From contig NC_006670.1 in assembly GCF_000091045.1 (NCBI RefSeq), positions 292,501-327,500 on the forward strand: DNA of 35,000 bases. Direction: 5' to 3'. The translations under genes were made by a program, and so were the position numbers. The DNA is from Cryptococcus deneoformans JEC21 (taxonomy: Eukaryota > Basidiomycota > Tremellomycetes > Tremellales > Cryptococcaceae). Position 1 is the stretch's first letter. Each line of letters opens with the position of its first letter. Of the stretch, positions 11,053-21,094 are shown piece by piece. The notes beneath the pieces were generated by a model, which worked only from the letters and a program-made list of their open reading frames with translations, did no database searches and was not told the origin of the DNA.

Positions 11053-11465
11053 ACTTTATTTTTGTTCTTCTTCGCCTCAGAACATCATCAGACGAGATCA
11101 GCTGTCCCCTCGTGCTAGCATACACGCTGGGGCCGGCTAGATGCTGTTCCTGTTACAAAACTATGCCGGTATGAAAGATCGTCGCAAGCTGACGACGCCA
11201 CAAGACAAGCTTATTATTAGTGCCCAGTACTCAGCATAGACGATACTCGACCCTTAACCCTTGTCTCTTTGCCAGATTGTCAACGTTAGTGTAGATGTCA
11301 ACAAACAAGGAACATACAAGCGCAGCGTGTTTGTTGCCATAAACGTACGTTACATCTAGGATATTGGATAATAGTTAAAACCCCGTGTTTCGGATATCAG
11401 ACACCAGTGCCGAAGTTATCAACAAATATCGACGCCACGGTGACCTCTCTGATCTTATCTCTTCT

Positions 11466-11497
11466 GATCTCGGATCTCTGAATCATGATCTGAGATC
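11466..11497. repeat. GATC-rich near-perfect inverted repeat
   Basis: GATCTCGGATC (11466-11476) and GATCTGAGATC (11487-11497) pair with a single mismatch (a G.T pair in RNA) around a 10-nt loop. Another GATC lies at 11451, giving five GATC tetramers in about 47 bp. Function unknown. Confidence 0.6.
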
Positions 11498-11891
11498 TCC
11501 AAAATCAAAAAGGCTTCCCGGATACGTGAGGCTTATCACCTTCTGATGACTGGCTTCTTATTTACCGTCTATGGATGAGGAGGAACGCACAAATGTTTTG
11601 TACCGCTGTGTTCCCTTCTATCGTATGTATTTGCCCGTGATTATCAAAACGCCATGACATAGCCCATACGAGTCCATGCTTTTTTCGTGTTTCACTATCA
11701 AATTCAACAAGAAACGGTTGCTACCACCAGCTTGCGTTTAGCCTCTTGAATTGTAAGTCATAAGTTACAACTGCATTGTTTTGGACAATATAGCCGATCT
11801 CAACTGGGGGCAGGGAATAACGAATGACTCCTCCTCCCGCAGACTGCAACCTACTGTACAGGCTGCCTTTTCGCTCTTCCCTCCCCCATTC

Positions 11892-12984
11892 TCATTCCTT
11901 TTTCGCGAGCTCTTTCTCCCCCCTCTTTGCCCAATCCAACAAAATCTTTACTTCCTCTCCTCTTTGTCCAGCTTGGGAATGCTTCACATCATCTGCCACT
12001 CTCTGAAACATTTGCGCAAGACCTTGATACATATCTGCCGGGTTGGGATGGGTGATAGATGCGGATTGAAGGATGGATGAAGTGATGAACGATGAGATTT
12101 CCTCCATCTCCCCAACCCACTAATATACCATGTCAGGTAATTATTGCGTGTGGAAGTTTTGCAAGTGAAGCTGGAGGCACACTTACTCGATAGGCTTTGG
12201 GGATCATATCGGGAATCGCTCTGCTCAACTTCTTCGTAAGCGCAGGTTGAGACTCTGATAGCTCATCAAGGAAAGCTTTGGCAGTGCCGGGAGAATGGGC
12301 TTGGGCAGCTATTGTACAGAATACTATAAGCAAAGCCCTCTTATTGACATCTTCAGGAGAAAGCCTTTATTTACAAAGCACCATGGCCGCAGCAAGACCG
12401 CTGACGGCCTTGTTGATACCTCCATAGCACATCTTCAAAGCACTCGCTCCGCCTACGCCAGATCCCTCCATGGGTCTGACTCTCATACCCTTTCCCTCTT
12501 CTCCTCCACTCAGTGTTTGTGTTACCTCTCGCATCAGGTCTTCCCGTTCTGGCGAGGCGGAGAGATAAAGCTTAGGGATGGAAGAAAAGTCTTCGGTAGC
12601 TGGGAAACCGATGATGCACCCATCAATAAAGGGGATCTCTTTGGCCTCAAATATAGACGATATCTGGGCTGCTGTTTCTGGAGATACAGCATTGGCGTCA
12701 ACAAATATTGGTTTTTTCTCTGTTGCGACGTGGGCGACGACCTCTTTGGCCAGCGAGACAGCCGAGCTTGGGGGTAAAATTGACAGTATGATGTCTGACT
12801 GTGCTATAAGATCGGCAAATGGCACATTGGTGAGCCCACACGATTCTGCTCTGGAGATGGTGGCTTGGGATCGGCCCTGAAGAGAGGTGAGCAGTTTGAG
12901 GTGAGGGAGACGGACGGCGAGAACGCGGGCCAAGGATGCACCCATGGCTCCTGGATAGAGGAATGCTACCGTTGATATAGTCAT
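11892..12984 (-). CDS. NAD(P)-binding 6-phosphogluconate/3-hydroxyisobutyrate dehydrogenase-like protein with DUF1932-type C terminus
   Basis: Exons 12984-12375, 12308-12187 and 12119-11892 splice in phase to 319 residues. The N terminus carries a Rossmann start, TVAFLYPGAMGASLARVLA, and the usual order for the beta-hydroxyacid dehydrogenase family: SDIILSILPPSSA, then KPIFVDANAVSPETA, and DGCIIGFPA. The C-terminal half begins GVGGASALKMCYGGINKAV, where the Lys fits the family catalytic lysine, and continues as a helical domain (LSAQAHSPGTAKAFLDEL, then ITSSILQSASITHP) typical of DUF1932 proteins. These are predicted oxidoreductases on small hydroxy acids; the substrate is not known and cannot be read from the sequence. 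The gene is divergent from the SGNH protein gene starting at 13661. Confidence 0.85.
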
Positions 12985-13660
12985 GGTGGTCGAGTGGCCT
13001 GTTGGAAATCGGATGTAGAGATGGAAAGCAAAAACACATTACGTATATAGAGGCCACCTCGGCTTTTCGGGGCGGGGACTTTTGAGATATGGGACTCGAT
13101 GCAGTTGAAGATCTCTGATATGGGTTATTATTACGTAGTAGCCATGCTGAATGATCGATGATGATGAGCGAATCGGATGAGGCCGATGCGTCTTTGATCA
13201 CGGACATTGGGTTGTCTCCATAGATGGGACCTTTTTTGGGCCTGGGCTCTAGACTGTTTCGGATTTGCCACGACGTTTCGATTCCAAGATTCACATCTTG
13301 TTAGCTTCTCCCGTCGTTTCGGTAAAAGAGGATAACTTTGTCTTTTGCATTTTCTTTGTTTTGTTGTGGCCTCGACGCCCGCTCATATCCCGTTTTCAGC
13401 CCACAATCCGCCACAACTGTCTCGCTGAATTGACAGAACAACCAAAAGACTTACCTGCAAACACCTCTCGTAGCGCCATTTCTAGCGCCGTTTTACCTCT
13501 ATCCGACCGTCATCCGCAGCCTCCCCAAATCAGATAATGCGATGAAACTTTAGCGTTCGGGTTTTAACAAAAATCGCACTTCATTCCCCATAACAACTGA
13601 ACAATCCATCAATCAACTCGAATTCCCCGTTCCACTCCATCCAAGTGGTAGACACGAAAG
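12985..13660. other. Divergent promoter region, about 0.68 kb
   Basis: This lies between the start of the DUF1932-type dehydrogenase (minus) and the start of the SGNH protein (plus), so it should carry both promoters. An open frame at 13265-13537 (plus) has no recognisable features and is probably leader sequence. Confidence 0.55.
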
Positions 13661-15672
13661 ATGATCCCACTAGGCTCCCCTCGTCGCTCACACATCCTTC
13701 TCGCTGCCCTTCTCTCACTTGTTCTTGTACTCTTCCTTCACACTCACCATCATCCGCAATCACATTTTCTTTCAGGCCCAATCTCCAAATTAAAGGTCCA
13801 GTTCGGCCTCTACAGCTCATCGGATGGTTTGGAGACGAAGGATAAAGGAATACGGAAAAGGATAGATAAAATAAGAGGGTACTGTGAAGCGGAGGATGCG
13901 TTTGAGCGAGAATATGGAAGAACGAATTTGCGACTTAGCAGAGCGTATGAGGGTAAGTTTAGGGCTGAAGATGATCATTATTAACACTCTGCAGGCTCTC
14001 ATGAGAGAATGCGCCTATTGCTTCAAAAGATCATGCGAGGCGAGCCGCTCACCATCTCTGCCATTGGCGGTAGTGGTAAGTTCCTCTATTGCCAACATGA
14101 ACAACAGTCTCATTGTATCTGCAGTGACAAAAGGCCATCAGGTGTGGCAAAATGAGATTTGGTTCCACAAGTTCTGGGAATGGTTGACGGAATTTGCAGG
14201 GGAAGGCGTAGAGATCAAGCAAGTCAATGGTGCCGCCCCAGGTAAGGATTCGAGCCCATCTCTTGGAAACGGTCACAGCCTGATGTAATTATTTCAGCCA
14301 CCGGTTCCGACTACTTTTCCTTTTGCTTCCCTCTCCACATCCCCTCTGACTCTGATTTGGTGCTTGTCGAACTGGCAGTGAACGATGAGGGTATCCCGGA
14401 ACACGTGGAGAATATGGAAAACCTCCTTCGCGGATTGTTGGATCTTCCTAATAAGCCGGCGGTGATGCTCATTGAGGCTATGGCGTTTAGCAATGGTGGG
14501 ATGGGTGGTGGAGGTGGAAGGATGCACCTGTAAGTGAAAAATGACTTTGCCTTTGAATTATAGCTCACGAAGAGAGCGAAGCCCCGTCGCTCAGTACTAC
14601 GATGTCCCTGTGATCAACCAAAGGCTTCCGCTCGTAAACCATTTTGCCAGGCATCCTCAACTCGTTGGACCTTACTTTGCCCAGGAGTGGGTAAATCTTA
14701 ATGCAGGCCTCAAATCATACTGACTCTGTGATAGCTGGTGGGGAAACCCCGACACCCGGCATATTAATTCTCACGGACATCGCGATCTCGGCATGCTCGT
14801 CGCAAGCTTTGTCAAAGACGTTGCATGTGAAATGATTTCTCAACCTACTTTCCATGTCCAGTCTCCATCTGCATTCGAAGCTCTCTCCATTGTCGCTCTC
14901 GCACAACCACCTCAAACTGAGGACAAGGAAGATGCCAAAATCGAGGATGAGCTACTAGCCGCAGAACAAAAATGGTGGCCCGAGCAATCCCGTAGCTGGA
15001 GGAAAGACCCTACCGAAGAGAAACCTGTCGGCGAACTCATGCCCGGTCTCTGGTCCACCCCTATCGAATACGGTATACTCCCCCGCCTCCGCGTCTTGGA
15101 AGGATGGAATCCCCATCTCGATTACTCTGTCCCTCCCTTCCACCCTACCTGTCTCTCAACGCGCGCTAAAGAACCGCATTTCAATCTTACTCCATCGGCC
15201 AACGAAGGGTGGGAATATTGGGTCCATCCAGAGCATTTGGATAAGCCATATCTTGTTGCGAGGACGCCGGGTGCGAGGGTCACTTTTGAGTTGGAGACAA
15301 GTGTGGGGATCGTCAAGATGTATGCGTTGAAGAGCAAGACGTTTGGGTTGGGTACGGTAGAATGTTGGGCGGATGAAGAGAGAAGGAAGAGTGTAAAAAT
15401 TGAAGGCTATTGGGACAATGGGAATGTGTAAGTTTTTTTCTTTCTCTATCTCGTCAATTGGTGAGTTAACTTTAGCTTCAAGGAATATTGGGCGATTCGC
15501 CCCTATAAGAGATAACCTGCAACCAGGAAAACATACCATCACTTGCGAACTGTTGGAAGAAACATCTGACCCGGGTGGTGGACGCGAGTTTAGGATGATA
15601 TCGATGATGAGGTAAGTTTATCCATTGTATGCGTCTCGAAGGAATCGGGCTGACTTTGACATTAGCGTGTAA
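13661..15672 (+). CDS. Type II membrane SGNH/GDSL-hydrolase-like protein, possibly acting on surface polysaccharide
   Basis: Exons: 13661-13952, 13995-14075, 14125-14241, 14298-14529, 14564-14690, 14735-15427, 15483-15611 and 15666-15672. A short basic N terminus and one hydrophobic segment (HILLAALLSLVLVLFLH) suggest a signal anchor with a lumenal catalytic domain. SGNH blocks: ISAIGGSVTKGH with the serine about residue 124, LAVNDEG with Asn about 192, and NPDTRHINSHGHRDLG supplying Asp and His. The C-terminal part, from about PYLVARTPGARVTF to FRMISM, is beta-rich as in fungal proteins often annotated capsule-associated. All junctions keep phase except exon 5 to exon 6: donor GTAAAT at 14691 and acceptor TAG at 14734 leave a one-base frame clash and an early stop. 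This may be a real break, a sequencing indel or an unusual splice. An esterase or acyl-transfer role is inference. Confidence 0.75.
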
Positions 15673-16264
15673 GGGATTAGCGTGCAAGGGGAAGTGGGAT
15701 GTAGCGATCAAAGGGATTTCGGGCTTTTCTGGTGTTCTTTTTGTGACATGTCCGTTTTGATTATGCATAGCAAATTATCATCCAATGTGCTGTTCGTAAT
15801 TATTGCTTAGGCTTTATTGTGGCCTCCGCCTTCGTCAGCATGGATGTGCAGCTTCGACCCATGTTTGTATTGAAGGAACGAGACGACATTTTAAAAGTTA
15901 CCGAAACGTGGGACGACTTTGTCAGGCGGTCAAAGAGAGCGACACTTTTTTTCAAAGATGAGGATGGCTTGAATATATCCTGGATGGCTAGGGAAGAAAA
16001 CCTATAAACTGTCACCGATATGGTTTAGTTGACTATAGAACAGTTATTTATCAATCACCCGCAAAAATTTCAATGAACTTTTCTAACCCTTGGAGAAGTA
16101 ATCTAAACAGTAGCCCCATTATCTTTTTTCCTTGGACCTACAGCCATGTACATATCAGCATCATACGCCAGCAAACATCTCGTAACAGCCGGCCTGCAGA
16201 ATGACAGGTCAAATTCAAGCGTCACTATATACGCATCATCTCCTGACCGTTGACATGAGCTTCG

Positions 16265-16588
16265 CTAGAGTTTCATCTGTTCTCCTACGGTCAGTCGCCG
16301 GCCGAAGAACGGATCGGTCCACTGATAGTAGTCATGTTTGAATTCAGTCTTTATAAGCTGGTTAAAATGGAAAACAGTGACGTAGGGATGTTCCAATGCA
16401 CTGTTTAGAGAGCAGGAAGTGAAGGTCGTGTACGTTGTAGATAGAGGGTTTGTGTGTGTGCATTTAGCGCCATGCAAAGCACTCACCCTATTGTTCGAAG
16501 ACAGGCATCACGTGTGTGCCGTCCGTCTATTGTACCTCCAGATCCGTTGAAAAGCGGAGCAGCAAAAGAGACAAAGAACAAAAAGTAT
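16265..16588 (-). CDS. Possible partial two-exon coding segment, unknown protein
   Basis: On the minus strand a segment after an AACAG acceptor near 16589 reads YFLFFVSFAAPLFNGSGG, then TIDGRHTRDACLRTIG. A GTGAGT donor near 16484 joins in phase to an acceptor TAAACAG at about 16401, giving ALEHPYVTVFHFNQLIK, then TEFKHDYYQWTDPFFGRRL, and a stop at about 16265. The combined 78 residues have the aromatic-rich, balanced composition of real protein. The flanks show sensible splice signals, but I cannot find the start codon or earlier exons. The family is not recognised. It could be a short gene, part of a longer one reaching leftward on the minus strand's 5' side (above 16600), or chance. Confidence 0.35.
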
Positions 16589-16641
16589 CTGTTTTAGTTG
16601 TTCGCGTCAACGGCAGCCGGGCGTTGTAGCGGAGTTTGGAA

Positions 16642-16947
16642 ATGGCACGGAAGCGAGGCACGGTTTCAGGCACTGTACAGATGAAACGCGTCCTTCCCTT
16701 TCTGTCTCAGTTGCTTATTGTTCTCTTCGTTATCCTTTGGTTTACACAACGCCAATCCGCCTCACTACAAACCCGGGCAATGGAGCAACAACAAATGGGG
16801 ATCGACGCCGATAGAGTGCGAATGTCAAGGGATCGGCAATACTGCATAACTACGGCCATGCAGTTTTTCCTAGTCTCTTTTTCAGAAGCCACTTGCGTAC
16901 AAAGTGAAAAGGATCATAGTCGTTGTCACTATGTGTTACAGAGCTGA
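16642..16947 (+). CDS. Possible small single-pass membrane protein
   Basis: The ATG at 16642 has a fair context (GGAAATGG). The frame reads MARKRGTVSG, then a hydrophobic helix LLIVLFVILWFTQ near residues 23-36, then a Gln-rich basic segment (QQQMGIDADRVRM), about 101 residues in total. The C-terminal third (after RDRQYC) looks less protein-like and may be intronic. There is no family match by eye, and the segment overlaps promoter space of the minus-strand candidate next to it. Confidence 0.25.
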   Translation: MARKRGTVSGTVQMKRVLPFLSQLLIVLFVILWFTQRQSASLQTRAMEQQQMGIDADRVRMSRDRQYCITTAMQFFLVSFSEATCVQSEKDHSRCHYVLQS

Positions 16948-17179
16948 CGTTATTTGACCGTCACCTACGACTGACTTTCGGCCGCTCCTGAATCACTCTA
17001 CAACATTTTTCAGCAACCACAGGTATCGTATTATCTTTTCCCTTCTGTCCCCATCATCTGGACCCGCCCGGTATCAATCAGAGTTAACTCGGGTTGCTTT
17101 ATCTCGTTCAAAATCAGGTGGTGCGACAAGTTCCGACAGATTCATTTGATCTGCTGTGATCCCTGTCTGTGGTCGGTGA

Positions 17180-17189
17180 GTATATAAAT
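17180..17189 (+). promoter_or_regulatory. TATA-like element upstream of CRG1
   Basis: TATATAAATA lies about 1.0 kb upstream of the CRG1 ATG. The pyrimidine-rich leader and likely 5' UTR intron that follow fit a long leader starting shortly downstream. Confidence 0.35.
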
Positions 17190-17641
17190 AGTCTTTCTCC
17201 GTCGTTCATGTTATATACACATATATTACAGACAGCTGACTGCCCTTGCTTGCTCTTTACCTATTTTAACAGCTAGAATCTATTCGCAGTTCACAGCCCA
17301 CTTCTGCGCAACTCAGCCTTTGACCGCGGCGCCTTCTTCCTATCATCCCTTCCAGCTTTTACCTGCGATCGGCTGCCGATCTTTTGCATCTGACGGACCA
17401 ATCCAATTCCCTATATTCCTTTTTATGGTCATGTATTCCTTTGAAACGCCTCAGGAAGAGAAATATATCTGAAGTGCCTGCTATACAGCACAGGAGCTGA
17501 GATGTAGGTGATTGGCCGGGAGCATTGCTTGATATAAAGGCTGACTTTCTGAGCTTTCTAGCAGCGCCTTGAATCGAGCTGCAAGTCATAGGCCTTAGTA
17601 ACAAAGCGAGCATCAGAAAAAGAAGATCAGAGAAGGCCAAT

Positions 17642-17750
17642 GTGAGTGTTGATGCCGGCGATTCATCGTCTGCTCGGATCAGGAAGGGGAACAGTGTCCT
17701 TCTTTATCCGCTCGGGCCTCTTCCACTCTTCTTCTCTCTCGCCTCCTCAG
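17642..17750 (+). other. Likely 5' UTR intron of CRG1
   Basis: A strong donor, GTGAGTGTTG, is followed 109 nt later by a pyrimidine tract and the acceptor CTCCTCAG. There is no coding frame on either side. It fits a leader intron of the downstream RGS gene. Confidence 0.4.
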
Positions 17751-18181
17751 AGCTGACGTGGATGCCCGCCTAGCCTTTACGCACACTTCGCCTCCCGCCA
17801 ACCCTTCATCCCGATTTGGTATACATTACCTTTAGCACCGCTATATCCTTGCATTTTCCCCTTCCCCTCTATCCAGCCATCTGCCTCGTCACCACACACA
17901 TCAAAAGCACTCATAGTTACACAACTCCGAGCACAGTCTGGTCGGTCCCATAATTGCCAGTCCCACTTCACACTCAAAATCGTTCTTCTTTCTCTGTCAA
18001 GCTTTCGGGTTCTTACCGCAACAGCCGTCTCATTCAGCCACTGGGTTTTCACGTCCAGATATCTCTTGTACTCAAAGGCACCTTACACAGTTCCTGCACA
18101 GAACGCTGCCTGGGATAACCAGACTTCTCTGCCAGCACAGTTGCCAACTTCTACTTAGTTTGAAACTGTTACCTGGTCATC

Positions 18182-20526
18182 ATGTCCAGCACTACCAACT
18201 CCCATCTTATGAAGACTACCCGATGGGGTAGGCCATTCGTCAAGGTCAGCTGCCATCTTATTTAGCATCGTTGTCGCTAACATCAAGTAATATCAGGACA
18301 CTCATGATCTGTTCTGTACTTTAGTGGCCAGTCTGAATTTCGACACCCATCGAAACTTCTTCAAGACCTATCCCAACAGTTTCACAACGTGGGTCTGCCC
18401 TCATGATTTAAATGTAAGAGCTGACAACGACAAAAGAGACGATGCCTGTCTCAATCTCGCCTCCCTCAAGTTCTCCCAATCAACCCGGACCGCCGATCCT
18501 AAAGATCCTACTCGTATCGTCACTACCACGACCACTACGACATTCTCAATGTCCCGCGAGATGGCCAAGGGTATTTGTCAACACTTTATGGATTGTCACC
18601 TTGTAGAGAACGCCACGGATATTATGGCCGGCTTTTTCAAAGACAGAGGTATCTATATGTTGACTCCCAAAGGTCTTCATATCCTCGAGCGATTTGTATC
18701 CAAAAATGGCATCACAACAGACCATCTCCTCAAACTTTTTGCGACGCAACCAATCACTATGAAACTGCTTCATCTCGAAAGGCGATCAGGTGATGATGAG
18801 GTCATCATCACACGGAACGTCATTGAAGTCTTGTTCAGGCGTTTCGTCGGTCGCATACCAAACTTAACCAAGTTGAATGAGGATGAAATATTGGCGCATT
18901 ACTATTCTCGATTCTATACCAAGACACCATCTCTTCCAGCTGGCGAGACGCTCGACCGGTCCGAGGGTATCATTGTCCGAAAACCTGGTGGAGGCGAGAA
19001 GACAACCTCATCGGACGATTACATCTTTTCAGCACGGGCCGCCGTTAATTGGATGTTGGATTTCACGTCAGCAACGGGGATAGATGAAGCCGCGGAAATC
19101 CTTGCCCACTTTGTTCGGTACGGGTTAATCACACTTGTGAGCGACAAGGGGAAGATCAAGGAGGAGAATTTGATTGTCAGCGCGCGGGGAGGGGGTGCCG
19201 GTGGCGGGGCCGGAGCTATCATGGCAAGCAATTTTCGAATTCATATACTAGTGGAAATCTAATAGCCTTGTAGCAAGAAGCAGAGTTTCGAGTCACTGAG
19301 CGAGCCATCTACAAAATCACAAAGGAAGGAATTGCCGTTGCGAAATGGAACGAAACCACTACCAACCATGCGGCTGGTGCTTCTAAAGCCAACCTTTCCG
19401 TCGAAACTACTCCAGGCAACAAGGCCAGACCTTCCCACGAAGCGAGCCCCTCTGTTTCCGTACAACGCCGTACATCACTGTCTGATCGCTTCCGCGGCGA
19501 TTTTGATATTTCTGGTGTACCAGGCGGCGATAACCACATCAAGGACAGTCATACAGCGCGACTGAAGCAGATTCTCGAGGAACCTGCTCTGAGGAGCTTA
19601 TTCCGTGAATTTTTGAGGAGTAATTTCTGTGAGGAGAATTTGAGCTTCTGGTTGGATGTACAGGATTTCAAGAGGAGATTCCAAACGACAAGTTCGGCCG
19701 TCGCAGCACCGGGATCGAAGCAGGCAAAGGTCTCGGGCCATGCAGCGATGGAAAAGCATCAGCAGGATTTGGTCGCGATGGCCTTCGTCATCTACAACAG
19801 TGAGCATTGCGCTAATTTCGTACTCTGGCAGTAAAATCCCTCTGACGTTCCGCAGCCTATCTCGCACCCGCTTCTCCTTGTGAACTCAACATTGACCACA
19901 ACCTTCGGGCCGAGTTAGTCGGTTACATGAACCAGATCACATCCGACAAGGAAGCAGGAGTGAAGGGCCATATTGAGCCCGGTGTTGGAGACACCTTACA
20001 TGCTAGCCAGCTACAAACTATGGTCAAACTTTATGAACGAATCCAGGTGTATATCTTTAGATTGATGGCGACCGATTCGGTGCCCAAAGTAAGTCTTGGC
20101 TTCATATATGTAGTGTAAAGTGTATGCTGATAGGTCATGTTTCTCACTGATAGTTCTGCAAGACCGAGCTTGTAAGTTTACTTGTCCCATTTCGGCTTTG
20201 AGAAAATTACCGCTACGGCAGAAAATGTTTTTCGAGATCGCTCGGCTGATGTGAGAATATTTTTAATCCAGTTCCTCACCCTCATGGAGCAGTTCTCAGA
20301 GTACACAAAAGATGAATTCGCCGTCACAGACCTTGAAACCAAGGCTGCTGCCCTTACCGTCGATTCTCGCAAAACTACAGCTCACGTCGATGGGCGCCAG
20401 CCCAGTCCTACTCGCTCTTACCTCACAATCTCTCAGGTAGGTTTATTTTCTATTATTCGAGAAGGGTGGCAGTGCTGATCAATCTAGGCTGCAAATGAGA
20501 AGCAAGCTGCTAAACAAAAAAACTAG
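18182..20526 (+). CDS. CRG1: DEP-DEP-RGS regulator of G-protein signalling (Sst2/FlbA type, like Cryptococcus Crg1)
   Basis: Exons: 18182-18244, 18297-19223 (or to 19175), 19274-19799, 19856-20088, 20154-20171, 20272-20436 and 20488-20526; 656 (or 640) residues. The first DEP-like region holds FSMSREMAKGICQHFMDCHL and FFKDRGIYMLTPKG. A second DEP runs through SARAAVNWMLDFTSATGI and AEFRVTERAIYKITKEG. The RGS domain begins ARLKQILEEPALRSLFREFL and FCEENLSFWLDVQDFK, and ends LMATDSVPKFC; the Phe-Cys-Glu-Glu-Asn-Leu-Ser-Phe-Trp core is canonical. Sst2/FlbA-type proteins speed GTP hydrolysis on G-alpha subunits and damp pheromone or growth signalling; in Cryptococcus, Crg1 restrains mating. The domain 2 junction has two in-phase donors (GTCAGC at 19176 or GCAAGC at 19224). 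Exon 5 is only 18 nt. An upstream TATA-like box and leader intron are likely. Confidence 0.92.
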
Positions 20527-21094
20527 GCAAACCAGGTTTGTTAACATCGTCTGAGTGTTCAGCTGGCTGTAATCGCTTCTTTCCCCGATCTACCTCTCGC
20601 ACGTATTCTATAGATCCATCGAATCCTTCTTATCCTCATCATTACTTTATTGCATTGTGTATATATATCCTATCCTCTATTCACTCCCCCTTATCTATCT
20701 AGAAACCTCCTATCCGCTCCCTAGTACTCTATCTAAGTTCTACTTTATCTACTCATCGGCAACCATAATCATTATTGCATATAGTATCGTACTCGTAGTT
20801 TTGTTATAGTATTGTTTGTAGCATTTCGTCGAGTTTTGGTATGAATTGTCACCATCATACGACGTTCATTGATGCACGTTGAAAGGCTAGTTTCACTGGT
20901 CTGCAGAGGGAATGTCCTTAGGGTGTCAGATTCATGATGTCTAAATTACAACATGGCAACAGAATGAATGATGGGTGATTGATGTATGCACGGCTTTGCA
21001 TGAAAACCTTCTATATAGCAGATACAACACATGTCCTGTCTTGTTTAACCTGGTGTGGGTCATATCCTTGGTCAGCGCCGATCATACGAGAACA
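20527..21094. other. Convergent 3' intergenic region
   Basis: CRG1 (plus) and the SDR gene (minus) end toward each other here. The sequence is AT-rich and pyrimidine-rich (CTATC-type runs at 20600-20760), as expected of 3' UTRs. No gene is seen. Confidence 0.6.

Larger units (their letters stand above)
9746..11891. other. Gene-poor region, about 2.1 kb
   Basis: This lies upstream of the GH13 gene and downstream of the dehydrogenase ending at 11892. It holds the GH13 promoter, a 31-bp tandem duplication (10991-11052) and a GATC-rich inverted repeat (11466-11497). Open frames around 10097-10580 and 10795-11174 have low-complexity or unlikely composition and no clear splice partners. I see no transposon ends, tRNA or conserved protein here. 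A non-coding transcript cannot be excluded. Confidence 0.5.
15673..18181. other. Gene-poor region, about 2.5 kb, with two weak small-gene candidates and the CRG1 leader
   Basis: This lies between the SGNH gene and CRG1. The left part holds a possible spliced minus-strand coding segment (16265-16588) and a possible plus-strand membrane protein (16642-16947), listed separately. From about 17180 on it looks like promoter and leader of CRG1: a TATA-like TATATAAATA at 17180-17189, a long pyrimidine-rich tract and a likely 5' UTR intron (17642-17750). A plus-strand frame at 15840-16007 is unsupported. Confidence 0.5.

Noticed and set aside
15819..16015. Short open frames on both strands after the SGNH gene
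   Set aside because: The plus frame's only real ATG is at 15840 and it gives about 55 residues; no family, no clear splice partner.
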